From Branchiostoma floridae (lineage: Eukaryota; Chordata; Leptocardii; Amphioxiformes; Branchiostomatidae), in contig NC_049983.1 in assembly GCF_000003815.2 (NCBI RefSeq), positions 9,097,470-9,161,469 of the forward strand: 64,000 nt of DNA, in the 5' to 3' direction. The notes under the pieces were generated by a model. That model was not told the origin of the DNA and ran no database searches. It saw only the letters and a list, made by a program, of their open reading frames with translations. Positions 26,857-39,019 of this stretch are shown in pieces (position 1 is the stretch's first letter; every line of letters begins with the position of its first letter). The position numbers and the translations under genes are program-made.

Positions 26857-28670
26857 CATGGCAACCTGGAATTTTGACAGTTTCCAGCTGTGTAACTTAT
26901 CAACTGACAATCTCACATTTGTATGGCTCTTCAAACCTCCTCAATCAAACCTGCACTGTTTACGACAGGCTCTGTACAATACTGAACGCATATCATTAGG
27001 CTTTACCAACAATATTCAGGGCTTAATGTAATAGGCAGGTGTTTCAGCTTAAAAGAATGATCAGAAAAACAGAACCGGATCTTGATTGGTGCCATACTTG
27101 CTCAGTATGAAAATACAGTAAAAAAGTACCCTACAATTCCCTCAAAACTACAAGCAACTTTAGAGTCCATTCCAAGTCACTGCATGGGTGTTTGTTGCCA
27201 TTGTTTACAACTGATTTCAAATCTTTGTGACTATTTGTAACGTATATTTCATGTTTTCCAAACAGTTTGAAATTTTTTTACACTTTCTAAATGTTTCCAT
27301 GCTTTCTTGGAATATTCAAAATATTCATGGCACTGAGAACAATATTCCTGAAACTTTCTTAATCATATGGTAATGATTAAAAAATATTGCAAACATCATT
27401 TTTTTTTAAACGCGTGGTGTCTTAGAACGGACTCTAGCTGCATCTTCTAATACTAGCTATATTCTCTACAATTTGGCTCAATAAACCCCAGTAATTGTAT
27501 GGATTAAACCAGAGACAACCAAGCATAAGCTAGGGACTCCCATCGCTGCTGGGAATCCATTCTTTCAGCAAATATAAAGCCAGTTCTGCTTGGTTTCCAG
27601 TTTAATCAAACAGCATGGCCCTGACAGGCACAGCAGTATCCACGTTACCCAAGACCCTATTAGTAAAACCCCATGCCATGGCTCTCCAAATGGGAGGTCT
27701 GCAAAATAGCTCTTCGAGGTAAAGTGCAGAGTGTGTGACCTTAGTCGGTATATGTACAAGTTGTATAACTCCTAATTCATATACGACAAAATGCCAAGAA
27801 GACACCAAGATTTGCTTACAAACAGGTAGACCCATATGAAGGCTACCAACTTGTTTTATACAAAAAACAAATACGTGTAATACATCTGAGGTTACATAGT
27901 TCTAAGGGGTTACCAATTATGCTGTGCACTGATTGGCAACCAGGGGACTCTGGTATGAAGAAAATAATAAGCTTTCCCTTCAATCTAATTATGATACCTG
28001 TTTTCAATAATCACTTTCCTTCTACATCTAGTATGTTCTACTCTGAACAAACTCTCAGTTTGAGAAAATTCTGCTATCTATATCATTAAACACATCGATG
28101 AAGATTAGACATCCAGGTAATATTACTAATAAGATATGCAAAAAAGCAGTTACTCAAGCAACTGGATATGATTTTGGAAATGGTCAGACGTTTCAGATAG
28201 TATCCACTATCTTTGGTCAGTGACACTGCAGTGATCTGGAAGAAACTGGTTTATATACCTATATAAACTATCACTCAAACTGTATCTATATAAACACTTC
28301 CATCTACTCAGCTTTCATAAATACATGCGCACTGCACTGTAGGAGCCAGGATGTACAAATGTAGGGCACTGGGAGGGCGTGTGGTTCCTCCCTGCATACT
28401 TGTATACACGAACTGTCAACAATTAGTAGAGCTGGGCAAAGAAATAACATGCCAGCTAAGGGGGCCCACCATCGGATGCACCCTCATGTGTAGAAGCACA
28501 GCATGTCAAGTTGTCAACAAATACAGACCTACTGTGAACTAACAGAAAAATACACTGCCTCAAGAAAATATGAGACAAAAAACTTAACACTGTCTTGACA
28601 GTGAGTTATCACTTGAATCATCTGTGGGTGAGTCTGTGACAATAGATAACATTACAGTAATGACATATTA
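26857..28670. other. Non-coding stretch with one dispersed foldback-family copy
   Basis: No gene seen. Positions about 28,095-28,215 carry a dispersed repeat (GATTAGACATCCAGG, CAGTTACTCAAGCAACTGGA) also present at 39,436-39,655 and 63,685-63,830. Confidence 0.4.
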
Positions 28671-30018
28671 CAGTCAAACCTGTATATGAAGACCACTCAA
28701 GGGACCCAGCAAAAGTGGTCTTCATACATAGGTGGTCTTTATACAGAAAAAAAAAAAAACATGGCTGCAGTAAAGAAAGGAACTGACAAGTCTTCAATTC
28801 AATCAAGTTCAACAGACTTTATTATCCATGTCTTTACTACTTTAATACCTGTGTGCTGTTGCGGAGAAATGTATAAAAGGCTGCACGTGAGAAGTACCGT
28901 ATTTCTTTCATATATCATAAGAATGATTTGAAAAAGAAAAACGGTGGCAATCGTCCGGCTATAATTTGCAGCGTGTTGGCATAATTTTTTCTCATACTCA
29001 CGGTGGCCCTTGTGACAAACGAAATATTCTATAACTGAGGTTTCACGCGGCTGCACGCCGGCACATCGTGCACATCTACGAACATTTTTACCCAAAACAT
29101 AATCGTTATTGATCTGAAAATGTTGCAGGCTTCTTCTTTGCGGGAATTTTGTTTTTGTGTGACCAGAAAAAAAAATGCGACATAATTTATTTTCTTTTCT
29201 GTCGGCACATTTACGGCTGCATCGAAACCCAAAATTACGCCAGAGACACCGTAAATTCACATATAAACGCGTGTTTCCACGGAAAGTTCTTTGGATTATG
29301 CATTTTGTAACTAGGATGGTGCAATGTAATCGTGGAAAATAGCGTTCTTTTGCGTTTCAAAATGTAACTCTTTGAAACAAAATGGCGGCGGAGCTAGCAG
29401 CAAGCCAGCAAAATTCCCATGATGCACCGCTCCAACCAATCAGAGCGCGATTTTGCTGGGGATTCCCCGGCATTATGTATTCAGTTGTTGTTGTTTTGGT
29501 GGCTTCAACCAATCAGAGGTGCGTAATTCCGACCTGCAGACGCCACGATTCTAACCGCGCTCTACAAAAATACGTATTTCCCGGGAAGTACAGCGGGCCA
29601 CGATGTTTTATTAAGACAGAAAATGCATTTTTTTTAAGTTTATGTTCAAAAAGCCTGGAAAATGACCAAGAATAGCTATCGTAAATACTACGCTATTTGT
29701 AGTAACAAGGAGGTTAGAAGTCTGATTTTTACCTCCTTGGGAGGGGGGCATAGCGGTAAATAATTTGTGGCAATTACGCTCATTTTTCGCCGTGAACATT
29801 AAAGTAGCGTGACAAAATCACATGCCGCGGTCGTTTTGGCAGTGTTAAGGTAACGTGCGGTCGCCTTTAGTGGTGGTCGGGGTCGCGATGGACAGTGGTC
29901 GTCATATACAGAAATCTTAATGCTTACGTCTATGGGAAAATTCAAGGGACCGCTTTTCGGCGGTCGTAGTGGACAGTGGGTCGCTATACACAGGTGGTCG
30001 GTAGACCAGGTTTGACTG
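28671..30018. mobile_element. pogo/Tigger-like non-autonomous element, 1348 bp
   Basis: TA precedes 28,671 and follows 30,018, with ends CAGTCAAACCTG and CAGGTTTGACTG. Subterminal GTGGTC and GACCAC motifs are present on both sides. No transposase frame is present; the internal open frames are short and unrelated to DDE proteins. The centre contains promoter-like sequence (see 29,378-29,525). Confidence 0.65.
29378..29525. promoter_or_regulatory. Promoter-like block with two CCAAT boxes and a YY1-type motif
   Basis: CAAAATGGCGGC (29,378-29,389) fits a YY1-type motif, and CCAATCAGAG occurs at 29,436 and 29,509. The 19 bases at 29,507-29,525 recur exactly, inverted, at 57,012-57,030, close to another gene start. 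The ATG within the YY1 motif opens a 97-codon frame that I do not trust as a protein. Confidence 0.4.
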
Positions 30019-30166
30019 TACATTTCTCCTGCATTCTTGTAAGCTGCGATGCATTACGAGTCTGTTTGGATTGGGACAAGCTTGGATGGGATGATGCAGC
30101 TGTCTACCCACTTGCCAATTAAAAAGTTTTTCTAATACTTTCTGAGAGGATCGTACCTTGTGGAAG

Positions 30167-30312
30167 ACTAGTCTGGTACCTACTAGGTACCACCCTCCGT
30201 TTTGTAACTGGCTCAATCTTTTCACTTGCTTTCTGTCACTTGCTTTCTGTCATCAGCAAGCAAAAAGATTGAGCTAGCCATTACAACAGATGAATCAGTA
30301 TACCCAGGCTAG
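30167..30312. mobile_element. Diverged foldback element
   Basis: Inner arms GTAACTGGCTCAATCTTTT and AAAAGATTGAGCTAGCCATT pair. The outer ends (TAGTCTGGTAC and GTATACCCAGGCTA) resemble the CCTGGGTACCATCC family at 4147 and 17,877 in decayed form. Confidence 0.45.
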
Positions 30313-30763
30313 CTAAAAACTTAACTCGACTCTAGTCTATATATCAAATATCTGCTCAAAGATTAGTGTATTATATAGATCTGCTGTCATTGTGATACAT
30401 TCTGACCAATATCTATATTTTATTGCAAATTTTTGAAGGGGACAAACAACCAAATAGTGTATAACAGTATAGAATATGTCTACTCTTGTATAGAAGCTAA
30501 CTCTAAACTGTAACTTGTTGGGCTCGACTTCTTTTCCTGAGACAGTGGAAGACAAAGGATCCCAGCTTTTCTATAATGTGTGGGTTCTAATTCTCTGATG
30601 TTAGGAGGAAGGTAGTTTTCTTTTTGTCTGTAAACACAGGGAAATTTGGGAGGAAATTTGTGGGATCTTTTTTTTTTTTTCGTGATCGTAGAACTAGAAG
30701 GAACAGTTTCAAGTACATTGTAAAATCTATGATCCAGTGCAATTTCTGTACTAGGCTGACCCT

Positions 30764-31090
30764 ATGGACAATATTTCCTCTACTGACCCCAGGTTGGTGG
30801 CAAAGAAAAACACGGTTAAATTTCAGCAGATGTTTCTCCCTCTGGAGGGTACAGATGTCAACTTCAGGGGATCACAGACGTTCATTCCCTTCAAGGATGT
30901 CACTTTTAGTTTGGTTTCTCAGGTACACACCAAACTCCTACCTAAACAAACTTATCTAGCGATACACACGATGGGGGTGGAGCTATCCACTAGAGTATCT
31001 TCAACATGGCTGAAAGTTGGGAATCACATATCCATGGTCTTCTTTCTTTCATATCCACACGAATACACCATTCCTAGTTACAGTTTTTGA
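30764..31090 (+). CDS. Candidate coding fragment, not recognised
   Basis: A 109-codon ATG-to-stop frame. The translation ends with strand-like hydrophobic segments (…NHISMVFFLSYPHEYTIP…) loosely like the stretch before the cleavage site of adhesion GPCR GAIN domains, but the Cys/Trp residues that define that site are absent. It may be a decayed exon or chance; no splice partner was found. Confidence 0.2.
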   Translation: MDNISSTDPRLVAKKNTVKFQQMFLPLEGTDVNFRGSQTFIPFKDVTFSLVSQVHTKLLPKQTYLAIHTMGVELSTRVSSTWLKVGNHISMVFFLSYPHEYTIPSYSF

Positions 31091-31388
31091 CTAAAGGTCT
31101 TGCAAGTTGTAAGGAACAAAGTTTGGAAAGTTGTGAGGCTATATATACAAGGAGCCTCTTGGTAGATTTGCTGCAAAGATAAGGAGTCTTGGGCCACTAA
31201 AGGGGTCATCAAGTAAACGATGTTATCTTTGAGACATCACAATTAGGACATCCTACATCACCACAGGGATCATAAATTCTGAACTTGGACTTGGGTTATT
31301 TTTACAGAGCTGACCCATTGAACTTCTGCATACCTGGTAGTACAAAATAGATGCGGTCATAATTCAAGTTTTCAACATGTGGAATCAT

Positions 31389-32228
31389 TTAGACTTCTCG
31401 ATTGAAGTAATTTAAAGATAAACCCGGTCCAAGGTCGATGTAAATCTTGGTGATTTCACAAACGTTCGGTTTTCTGCAAGCTCGTGAGAGGAAAATGGCG
31501 TGGCCATGTTGGTCGGTAGTGACCTGTGGTGGCTGTGCCACAAATACGCCACATATCCAACATTCAGAACCGTAACACCCCTGCAAACAACAACGCAAGG
31601 TCAACACACACTCCCTCTCTAAATAGGTCCCCTTCTCCAAAAGATCAGCTTACGGCGCCTCCCACAAAGTTATGTACCATCTAGGAAAAGAAACACGCGC
31701 AGAGAAGTTTCCACAACTTCGCCACAAGTTAACCAATTTTCACAGTGCGTGGTGGATGAAAGCTGTAGCTCGTTGCTAATAAAAGCTCGGGATCTAGACC
31801 CCGTTTTTTCCCTGCCACACACACCACGCCAACGGACATCCGTGTTTGTATTTTCCCGAGAATCGCGCCCTTTGCACGCCATCGACGTTATCTTCCCCCC
31901 TTAGGCCATTCACGAGAAAACTACAACGTGTAAACAAAACTTGGGGATTCCCTCACTTCTAAAACACTCACCGCTCTCGATGGCTTTGAGGCACGAGGGC
32001 TTCCATGCAGGCATATCGCGGCTGCTGACTTGTTGTTGGAGTCTCTGCACCGTTTGAACCGACACCCAGGCCTGGTCTCACTCGGTCGGGAAGGGAAACC
32101 CTTATGGTAAATGTCCTTTGAGACTGATGGCTATCAGTTCGGGCAAGATCGCCTCTGGGCAAAAAGCAAAGCAGCTGGAACAGATAGAAACACCGCGGCA
32201 AAACAAAAAGAACGAGGACCAAAAACAA
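31389..32228 (-). other. Possible minus-strand transcription unit, frame ambiguous
   Basis: On the minus strand a strong acceptor (…GTTTCTATCTGTTCCAG near 32,173) and a donor (GAGAGCG/GTGAGT near 31,975) bracket an open segment. A second acceptor (TTGTTTGCAG near 31,582) precedes another open segment. Joining them is in phase for one reading but gives no recognisable protein, and a different frame of the second segment looks more protein-like. I therefore do not call a gene. Confidence 0.2.
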
Positions 32229-33051
32229 ATCATTTCTAACAAACTTTTGATAAAGATATAACGTTACATCGTATCAACACTATACAAAAATAAAAATTCT
32301 AGATATCACATTTTATTTGGGACTATTCTGTATCCATGAAGCGTCTTTTTGGATATCTTTTATACGCTTGGATGCTTTGTGATACCAGATTATACCACTT
32401 TGTAAAAGGGAAATAAAAGTTGTATTTGTTTTATATTACTAGATAAATGCTATAATATCGGACAAAAAAGAGTATCGTATTTAGTATAATATATGTTAGT
32501 GAAAGTTTCTTTCATATCATGAAATAATTACCAAATATTTGTCTACATCTGTCTATCAAGAAAAATATTACCCCTTTAGTGAGTGGACTGACCTTTGTTT
32601 CCAATGGCCAACACAGACAGACGTGTCTTTGATGATCGGTGAATTCATGTAGGTAATTTTGCACTTTACAGCGTTCTGACAAAATTCTGCATGCCCAAAG
32701 TGAGTTATAAGCTCGCTTGGTTGTTCAATACCAGTTAGGAATGATGTCTAGAACGTGGTAAACTGTGATTAAACGTTGCAAGGCCAAGGGGGGCGGTCCC
32801 TAGAAAAAATATCATGTCATATCTTGTATCCATCTTGCTATTAAATATAAATGTCAATTATGATGTCTCAAAAAGTAACTACTTGGACGTAAGTCTGATC
32901 TGTACAAAACAAATTCTACATTAAGTGCTTAACGTGGCAGCTCTCTGTAACCAGTTGTATCACATAAGGTTATAATTTGTGTAGCTTATAAATGCCTGAG
33001 GCAGGTGCCCCTTGCACCCACCTTAGTAATAGACATGTACAATGTAGATAG

Positions 33052-33281
33052 TGTAACATGTGTAGCTTATTTAGCACCTCTAACTGTTTAACATATTAGA
33101 CTAACACGCATGCGTATATGACGTAGCAACAGACGCCCAAGAGAGAACCTCCACAGATAAGACGTCTGTGCGGAGACCTGAAGAATAAACAGCTTGAAAG
33201 TGCATACTGGCCTGGTGTCATCTTCATGGATTCCTACCTAGAGGCATAAGGACGGTCCGAGAACAGATAGGACAAGTTACA
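33052..33281 (+). repeat. 5' LTR, 230 bp
   Basis: Begins TGTAAC and ends GTTACA (6 bp inverted ends). AATAAA lies at 33,184-33,189 and would serve as the polyadenylation signal in the R region. It matches 37,827-38,056 throughout as read. Confidence 0.95.
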
Positions 33282-33299
33282 TGGTGTTCAGAAGAGGGA
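33282..33299 (+). other. Putative primer-binding site
   Basis: TGGTGTTCAGAAGAGGGA begins immediately after the 5' LTR with the TGG expected to pair with the CCA end of a tRNA. I cannot assign the tRNA by eye. Confidence 0.6.
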
Positions 33300-33603
33300 T
33301 GTCGACCCACAAACGTTGAAAAGAAACGAGGGATTTGGCGCAGAGAGAGGTAGGACAGAGCTCCCGAATTCTTCTCTCAGCAGGCGTCTGGAATTTGAGA
33401 AGCCCAGAGAGGTAGGACAGAGTTCCTGTTGTGTTTACTAGTACAGGCCCCTAGATTCCAAACAAGCTCCAGAAGAGTCAGAGCCACCTGGAGAGCAGGG
33501 CAAGAAAGGTCCACAGCGTTGCTTAGAGACCAGGGCAAAGGTCGACAGCACATCCATCAAGTCCATATTCTGGACAAGTCCTAGTAAACAGAGCCTAAAA
33601 AAC

Positions 33604-36600
33604 ATGGCGGAAGGTAGTTTAAGACAGCCAGCCTGTCTAGATATTAATGCAAGGAATCTTAACGTTGAGTGGAAGAAATGGAAGGAGGATGCACTACTGT
33701 ACATTGACCTGAGTGTGTCAGATGATGCCAAGAAACGCAGAAAAACGTTGCAGTATCTTATGGGTGACCAGGCACGTAAAGTCCATGATACCTTGACCAT
33801 CCAAAAAGCAAATAATGATGGGAACATGGTGGCGGTTGCCAAAGAAGAACAAACCGTCGAACAGATTGTAGAAGCATTCGACAAATACTGCAACCCGAAA
33901 CAAAACGAAACCATTGAAAGGTACAAGTTCTTCACCAGAGCACAGCAAGCGGGTGAGACGTTTGATACCTACGCAACTCATCTCCGAAACCTAGCAACAG
34001 ATTGCGGACTTGGAGCACTCGAGGAGTCACTGATCCGAGACAGGATCATTTGTGGAATCAACGATGCCAAGGTAAGGGAGAGGCTACTGCGTGAGAAAGA
34101 CTTGACCCTTGACAAATGTGAGGAGATATGCCGTGCATCAGAGATCTCCATGCAAAATATGAGGATGATAGGGCCAACAGCCGTACATGCTGTCCAACGG
34201 AGAACACAGGCAACACCCCAGAAGCCTATGACCAACTGTAGGTACTGTGGAAAGAGACACCGACAGCAGAAAGAGGCTTGCCCAGCGTATGGCAAACAGT
34301 GCTTGAAATGTAAGGGCCAAAATCACTTCGCAAAGGTGTGCAGGAGTGCCGACAAGAGACCTCGACAGGTTGGGAAGGCACCAGCTCATGCCCAGAGGAC
34401 AAAAGTCCACGCTCTGGAAGAAGATGACTACGTGATGACCATCACAGATGCAAGACTACGCACCGAGAACACGTTCAGTATGTCCAACCCAAAGTATGCA
34501 AAGCAAGTGCATGCCAAGATGAAGTTAGAAGGACGCATGGTCAACTTTCAGCTTGACCTTGGAGCCACATGTAACGTGATGCCGAAACAGACCTTGCTCA
34601 GAAACAAGATACAGTACAAGACAAATGGAGCACGAAGAGTGTTGAAGATGTACAATAACTCAGAAATAGTGTCAGAAGGAGAGACTGACCTGAAGATGAT
34701 CAACCCCAAGACTGGGAAGAGGTATGTGGTGAACTTTGTGGTCATTGACTCAGACAGTATGCCGTTGCTTGGAGCGAACGCCATACAGCAGATTGAAGTA
34801 GTGACTGTTCATTACGATAGAATCCTAGCGATCCGTGGTAGCATACCCAGGGATAAGATAAGTACTGTCAACAGGCCGTTGACAAGGGAGAGTCTGATCC
34901 AGGAATACAAAGATGTGTTCACCGGGTTAGGAAAGCTGCCAGGAGAATGCCATCTAGAAACAGATGACAGCATCACACCTGTCGTACATCCACCGAGAAG
35001 AGTGCCAGTTGCAGTGAAGGAGCAACTGAAAGAAACACTGGATAGGATGACAAAGGAGGGTGTCATAGAACCAGTAGAGGTTCCTACACCATGGGTGTCA
35101 AGTCTAGTCACAGTGAAGAAGCCATCTGGGAAGCTGAGGATATGCATTGATCCCAGAGACTTGAACAACGCCCTGAAGAGAAGCCATTACCCAGCGCCGA
35201 CGATTGAAGACATAGTACCTGAACTGACAAATGCCAAAGTGTTCAGCGTGCTGGATGCGAAGAATGGGTATTGGCAGGTGATGCTGGATGAAGAAAGCTC
35301 AGCACTCACGACGTTCAACACACCGAGTGGCCGGTATAAATGGAAACGCCTACCATTTGGCCTGAAATCTAGTCCGGAAGAATTCCAGCGACGGTTAGAC
35401 CAGGCTCTAGAATGTCTTCATGGAGTTAAGCCCGTCGTGGACGACATATTGGTTTGGGGTGAAGGTGAAACCATGGAGGAAGCCACCCTAGATCATGACA
35501 AGAACTTGAGAGGTCTCATGCAGAGATGCAGAGAAAGAGGTCTGAAACTGAATGCAGAAAAGGTTCAGCTGAGAAAGCATGAAGTACCTTTTCACGGTCA
35601 TCTCATCACTAGCGAAGGGTTGAAGCTAGACCCAGGCAAAGTGAAAGCAGTGAGGGAGATGCCAAAGCCAGAAGATGCACAAGCAGTGCAGAGGCTGATA
35701 GGTTTCGTGACCTACCTCAGCAAGTTTCTACCACAACTGAGCGACGTGTGTGAGCCACTGAGGAAGCTGACCCTGAAGGACAGCGAGTGGGCGTGGCTGG
35801 ACACACACGACAGGGCCCTGGAGAAGATAAAAGAGATGGTATCCACGGCACCTGTGTTAGCATTCTACGACAAGACGCAAGAGTTGACACTGCAGACAGA
35901 TGCCTCGAGCACAGGACTTGGAGCAGCTCTCACTCAAAACGGACAGCCGATAGCATACGCCAGCCGTGCGCTGACCGACACGGAAACGAGGTATGCCCAA
36001 ATTGAGAAGGAGATGTTGAGTGTCACCTACGGATTGGAGAAGTTCCATCAATACACGTATGGCAGGAAAGTAAATGTGCAAACAGATCACAAGCCGCTCG
36101 AGATGATCGTGCTGAAGCCACTGCACGTAGCTCCCAAGCGCCTCCAGCGTATGATGATGCGCCTACAGCAGTATGACGTGACGGTAGCATACAAACCTGG
36201 AAAGGAAATGTATCTGGCAGACACACTGAGTCGAGCCTACCTACCGACCGAAGGGGAGAGAAGCTTAGCAGAGATGGAAGCTGAGCAAGTCAACACGATC
36301 AGCGACTCCATATCAGCACCAACACTAGAAGAGATCCGTGAGCGCACAAGCAGAGACCCAGAGATGAAGATACTGATGATGAACATCAGAAACGGGTTTC
36401 CAGAGAAAAGTAACATGCCTAAGAATCTGATGCCGTACTACCACGTGCGTGATAAACTCAGCACACAGGATGGACTGGTACTGAGGGGAAACCGTGCCAC
36501 CATACCGAAGTCCCTTAGGAGACAGATGCTGACACGAATACATGCCTCGCACATGGGTACAGAAGCATGTTTGAGATATGCAAAGGAATGCATATACTGG

Positions 36601-37623
36601 CCAGGCATGAATGCGGAAGTCACAGACTATGTGACGAAATGTGACGTGTGCCAAACAGTCGGAACCAGACAGCAGAAGGAAACTCTGGTACCACATCCAG
36701 TTCCAATGCGACCATGGGAGAAAGTGGGCATAGACATGTTCAACTTCCATGGAAGAGAGTACCTGATCACAGTGGATTATTTCTCAAACTTCTTTGAGAT
36801 CGACAACTGTGAAGAAACTTCAAGATCGGCCACCATCATAAAGAAGCTCAAGATGCAGTTCGCCAGACATGGTATCCCGGACATTGTCATGAGTGACAAC
36901 GGACCTCAGTTTGCGTCCGCCGAGTTCGCGACATTTGCCAAAGAGTGGAAATTCCAACACATAACATCATCCCCAGGATATCCACAAAGTAATGGAAAAG
37001 CAGAGAATGCAGTGAAAACAGCAAAGAGGATGATGGAGAAGGCGCAGATGGCAAAGATGGATCCGTACTTGGCCTTGCTGGACTTAAGAAACACGCCGAC
37101 ACAAGGTGTCAACAGCAGTCCAGTGCAGAGGTTGTTTGGTAGGAGAACAAGAACAACCATACCGATGACCAACGAGCTACTCACACCAGAGGTGCAGAAA
37201 GATGTCCCAAAGAAACTCAGAAACGAGAAAGAAAAACAACGCCGCTACTACAATAGGCAGGCGCGAGATCTGCCAAGGTTGAGCATCGGAGACGTTGTGC
37301 GATGTCAGCCACATGGAACCAATACTAATCGTTGGAAGAAAGGCACAGTGGTAGCAGAAGTAGGGAACCGATCGTTTGAAGTTGAAACCGAAGATGGAGG
37401 AGTGTACCGCAGAAACAGACGACATCTGCGGAAGACACCAGAAACCCCACCTGCAACAGTGGGAACAGACGACGTTGACCAGGGAGATGCTCCAGAACCA
37501 ACGGTCAACGACGAACCAACAACAACTGCTGCGCAAACAACAACGAGCGCTGAGCAGACCATGATGACCAGATCTGGAAGGATTGTGCGACCACCAGCAC
37601 ATCTGAAGGACTTCGTAAAGTAA
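33604..37623 (+). CDS. Gag-Pol polyprotein of Ty3/Gypsy retrotransposon
   Basis: One 1339-residue frame encodes the whole replication machinery. Residues about 1-200 are Gag-like and helical. Two zinc knuckles lie at 212-246 (CX2CX3HX6C, then CX2CX4HX4C). The aspartic protease centre is D318 in LDLGATCNVMP, where Leu replaces the usual Ser/Thr after the Asp. Reverse transcriptase has D551 and the VVDD pair at 613-614. RNase H has D766, E803 and D828. Integrase has a zinc domain (H980, H983, C1013, C1016) and the triad D1044, D1098, E1134, with 35 residues between the last two. A basic C-terminal module follows, and no chromodomain is seen. Gag and Pol are fused with no frameshift or stop, so the ratio of Gag to Pol must be set some other way. 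The start ATG (AACATGG) is the first in frame after the leader. Minus-strand ORFs over this region are shadows. Confidence 0.97.
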   Translation: MAEGSLRQPACLDINARNLNVEWKKWKEDALLYIDLSVSDDAKKRRKTLQYLMGDQARKVHDTLTIQKANNDGNMVAVAKEEQTVEQIVEAFDKYCNPKQNETIERYKFFTRAQQAGETFDTYATHLRNLATDCGLGALEESLIRDRIICGINDAKVRERLLREKDLTLDKCEEICRASEISMQNMRMIGPTAVHAVQRRTQATPQKPMTNCRYCGKRHRQQKEACPAYGKQCLKCKGQNHFAKVCRSADKRPRQVGKAPAHAQRTKVHALEEDDYVMTITDARLRTENTFSMSNPKYAKQVHAKMKLEGRMVNFQLDLGATCNVMPKQTLLRNKIQYKTNGARRVLKMYNNSEIVSEGETDLKMINPKTGKRYVVNFVVIDSDSMPLLGANAIQQIEVVTVHYDRILAIRGSIPRDKISTVNRPLTRESLIQEYKDVFTGLGKLPGECHLETDDSITPVVHPPRRVPVAVKEQLKETLDRMTKEGVIEPVEVPTPWVSSLVTVKKPSGKLRICIDPRDLNNALKRSHYPAPTIEDIVPELTNAKVFSVLDAKNGYWQVMLDEESSALTTFNTPSGRYKWKRLPFGLKSSPEEFQRRLDQALECLHGVKPVVDDILVWGEGETMEEATLDHDKNLRGLMQRCRERGLKLNAEKVQLRKHEVPFHGHLITSEGLKLDPGKVKAVREMPKPEDAQAVQRLIGFVTYLSKFLPQLSDVCEPLRKLTLKDSEWAWLDTHDRALEKIKEMVSTAPVLAFYDKTQELTLQTDASSTGLGAALTQNGQPIAYASRALTDTETRYAQIEKEMLSVTYGLEKFHQYTYGRKVNVQTDHKPLEMIVLKPLHVAPKRLQRMMMRLQQYDVTVAYKPGKEMYLADTLSRAYLPTEGERSLAEMEAEQVNTISDSISAPTLEEIRERTSRDPEMKILMMNIRNGFPEKSNMPKNLMPYYHVRDKLSTQDGLVLRGNRATIPKSLRRQMLTRIHASHMGTEACLRYAKECIYWPGMNAEVTDYVTKCDVCQTVGTRQQKETLVPHPVPMRPWEKVGIDMFNFHGREYLITVDYFSNFFEIDNCEETSRSATIIKKLKMQFARHGIPDIVMSDNGPQFASAEFATFAKEWKFQHITSSPGYPQSNGKAENAVKTAKRMMEKAQMAKMDPYLALLDLRNTPTQGVNSSPVQRLFGRRTRTTIPMTNELLTPEVQKDVPKKLRNEKEKQRRYYNRQARDLPRLSIGDVVRCQPHGTNTNRWKKGTVVAEVGNRSFEVETEDGGVYRRNRRHLRKTPETPPATVGTDDVDQGDAPEPTVNDEPTTTAAQTTTSAEQTMMTRSGRIVRPPAHLKDFVK

Positions 37624-37814
37624 TGCATGTATGAGAAGACAGACATATTATAGATTTAGAGCAAGCATGTTAACTTACTAATACCCACGAGGAACCCATG
37701 GACCATGTCAAGAACAGAAAGGACTTTAGATTGCAAAGGACATGTGATCAAGAACAAAGAAAGACTATAAGATATGAGACAAAACATCATAGCATTGTGT
37801 AAAAGAAGTAATCT

Positions 37815-37826
37815 TGGAAAAGGGGA
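37815..37826 (+). other. Polypurine tract
   Basis: TTGGAAAAGGGGA lies directly before the 3' LTR, the expected plus-strand primer site. Confidence 0.8.
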
Positions 37827-38056
37827 TGTAACATGTGTAGCTTATTTAGCACCTCTAACTGTTTAACATATTAGACTAACACGCATGCGTATATGACGTA
37901 GCAACAGACGCCCAAGAGAGAACCTCCACAGATAAGACGTCTGTGCGGAGACCTGAAGAATAAACAGCTTGAAAGTGCATACTGGCCTGGTGTCATCTTC
38001 ATGGATTCCTACCTAGAGGCATAAGGACGGTCCGAGAACAGATAGGACAAGTTACA
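37827..38056 (+). repeat. 3' LTR, 230 bp
   Basis: Identical to the 5' LTR as read; AATAAA at 37,959-37,964. It is followed by the GATAG target duplication. Confidence 0.95.
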
Positions 38057-38061
38057 GATAG

Positions 38062-39019
38062 TACCATTTTCCTCCAGTTTTCAAGACCTCAGGGAAACTA
38101 GGGACGTGCAGAAAACCGGAGGCAAAAGCTATCTTCCTGCCCTGGACACACAAAAACTGTTATTGCTAATCTAGCTGTCCTCGACTCGACTAGCCAGGAA
38201 GATAATGATTTTACATCTTCCAAGGCTAGTTGCATCAGCTGTCCCAAAGTTAGACATTTGCAGACAGCCTATAGGTATATGTTTGATTACTACAGCGCCC
38301 ATCCTGTAGAACAAAGGTCATGATCCTAATTCGTGCACAGATGAAAGCCAGGACCTTTGGTTTGTGACCCACTGTTTATCAGATTTGTTTATTTGGCACT
38401 ACAGGCTTTACCTGAAGCTCCCTCATACACAGGGCCATCAGCTTTATGTCACCACCCAAAAGGACAAATGCGATCCCTTACAACATGTACAAGCTGTGCC
38501 AGACCTTAGGATTGAACTCCAGCCCATGGATTCATGGCATTTGATCCATATGCCCAAGCAGTGGTTTGCATTGGCACTTGTGCCATGGGGACATGTATTA
38601 TGTCAGTATATCGAATACGACATGGTGTACTGCCCGACTGCGGGTAGGATTCCCTGGAGGGTGATCTGACCCGTGGGAGGGCTGGGGAACGTGTTGTTTT
38701 TTATTCATATCATGCCAACCCGAGACAAATCAAGTTTATCGCAAAGGAACGAAGCAGTTGTTTGAATTTTCGACAGCGGCACACTCAAGCAAGTTCAAAT
38801 TGTTCGAATCGAACTATGGAGCCCCAGCCATACCGTAAGATACGTACCACTACCAGTCAGAACACCGATATCAAATGTATATACGGACCGGGTATGATAT
38901 ATACTAGTATATGTATGACCATTATTCCTTTTGCAGGAGGCCTCGAGAGGTGCTATAAGATGAGGCTATTTGAAAAGATGTGTCCATAAGACCCCGGAAC
39001 TGTCACTTCATCCTTAACA
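38062..39019. other. Intergenic stretch and 5' flank of the GalT-like gene
   Basis: Positions about 38,715-38,900 hold the reverse-complement copy of the repeat at 22,190-22,345. No exon is recognised. The start ATG of the next gene lies 119 bases after this repeat. Confidence 0.5.

Larger units (their letters stand above)
33052..38056 (+). mobile_element. Complete Ty3/Gypsy LTR retrotransposon, 5005 bp
   Basis: Two 230 bp LTRs, read as identical, start TGTAAC and end GTTACA. They flank a single gag-pol frame and are bounded by the direct repeat GATAG at 33,047-33,051 and 38,057-38,061. TGG directly follows the 5' LTR (start of a primer-binding site), and the purine run GGAAAAGGGGA precedes the 3' LTR. 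The domain order protease, reverse transcriptase, RNase H, integrase is that of Ty3/Gypsy (Metaviridae). Identical LTRs, an exact target duplication and an uninterrupted frame point to a recent insertion that may still be active. No envelope-like frame follows pol. Confidence 0.97.
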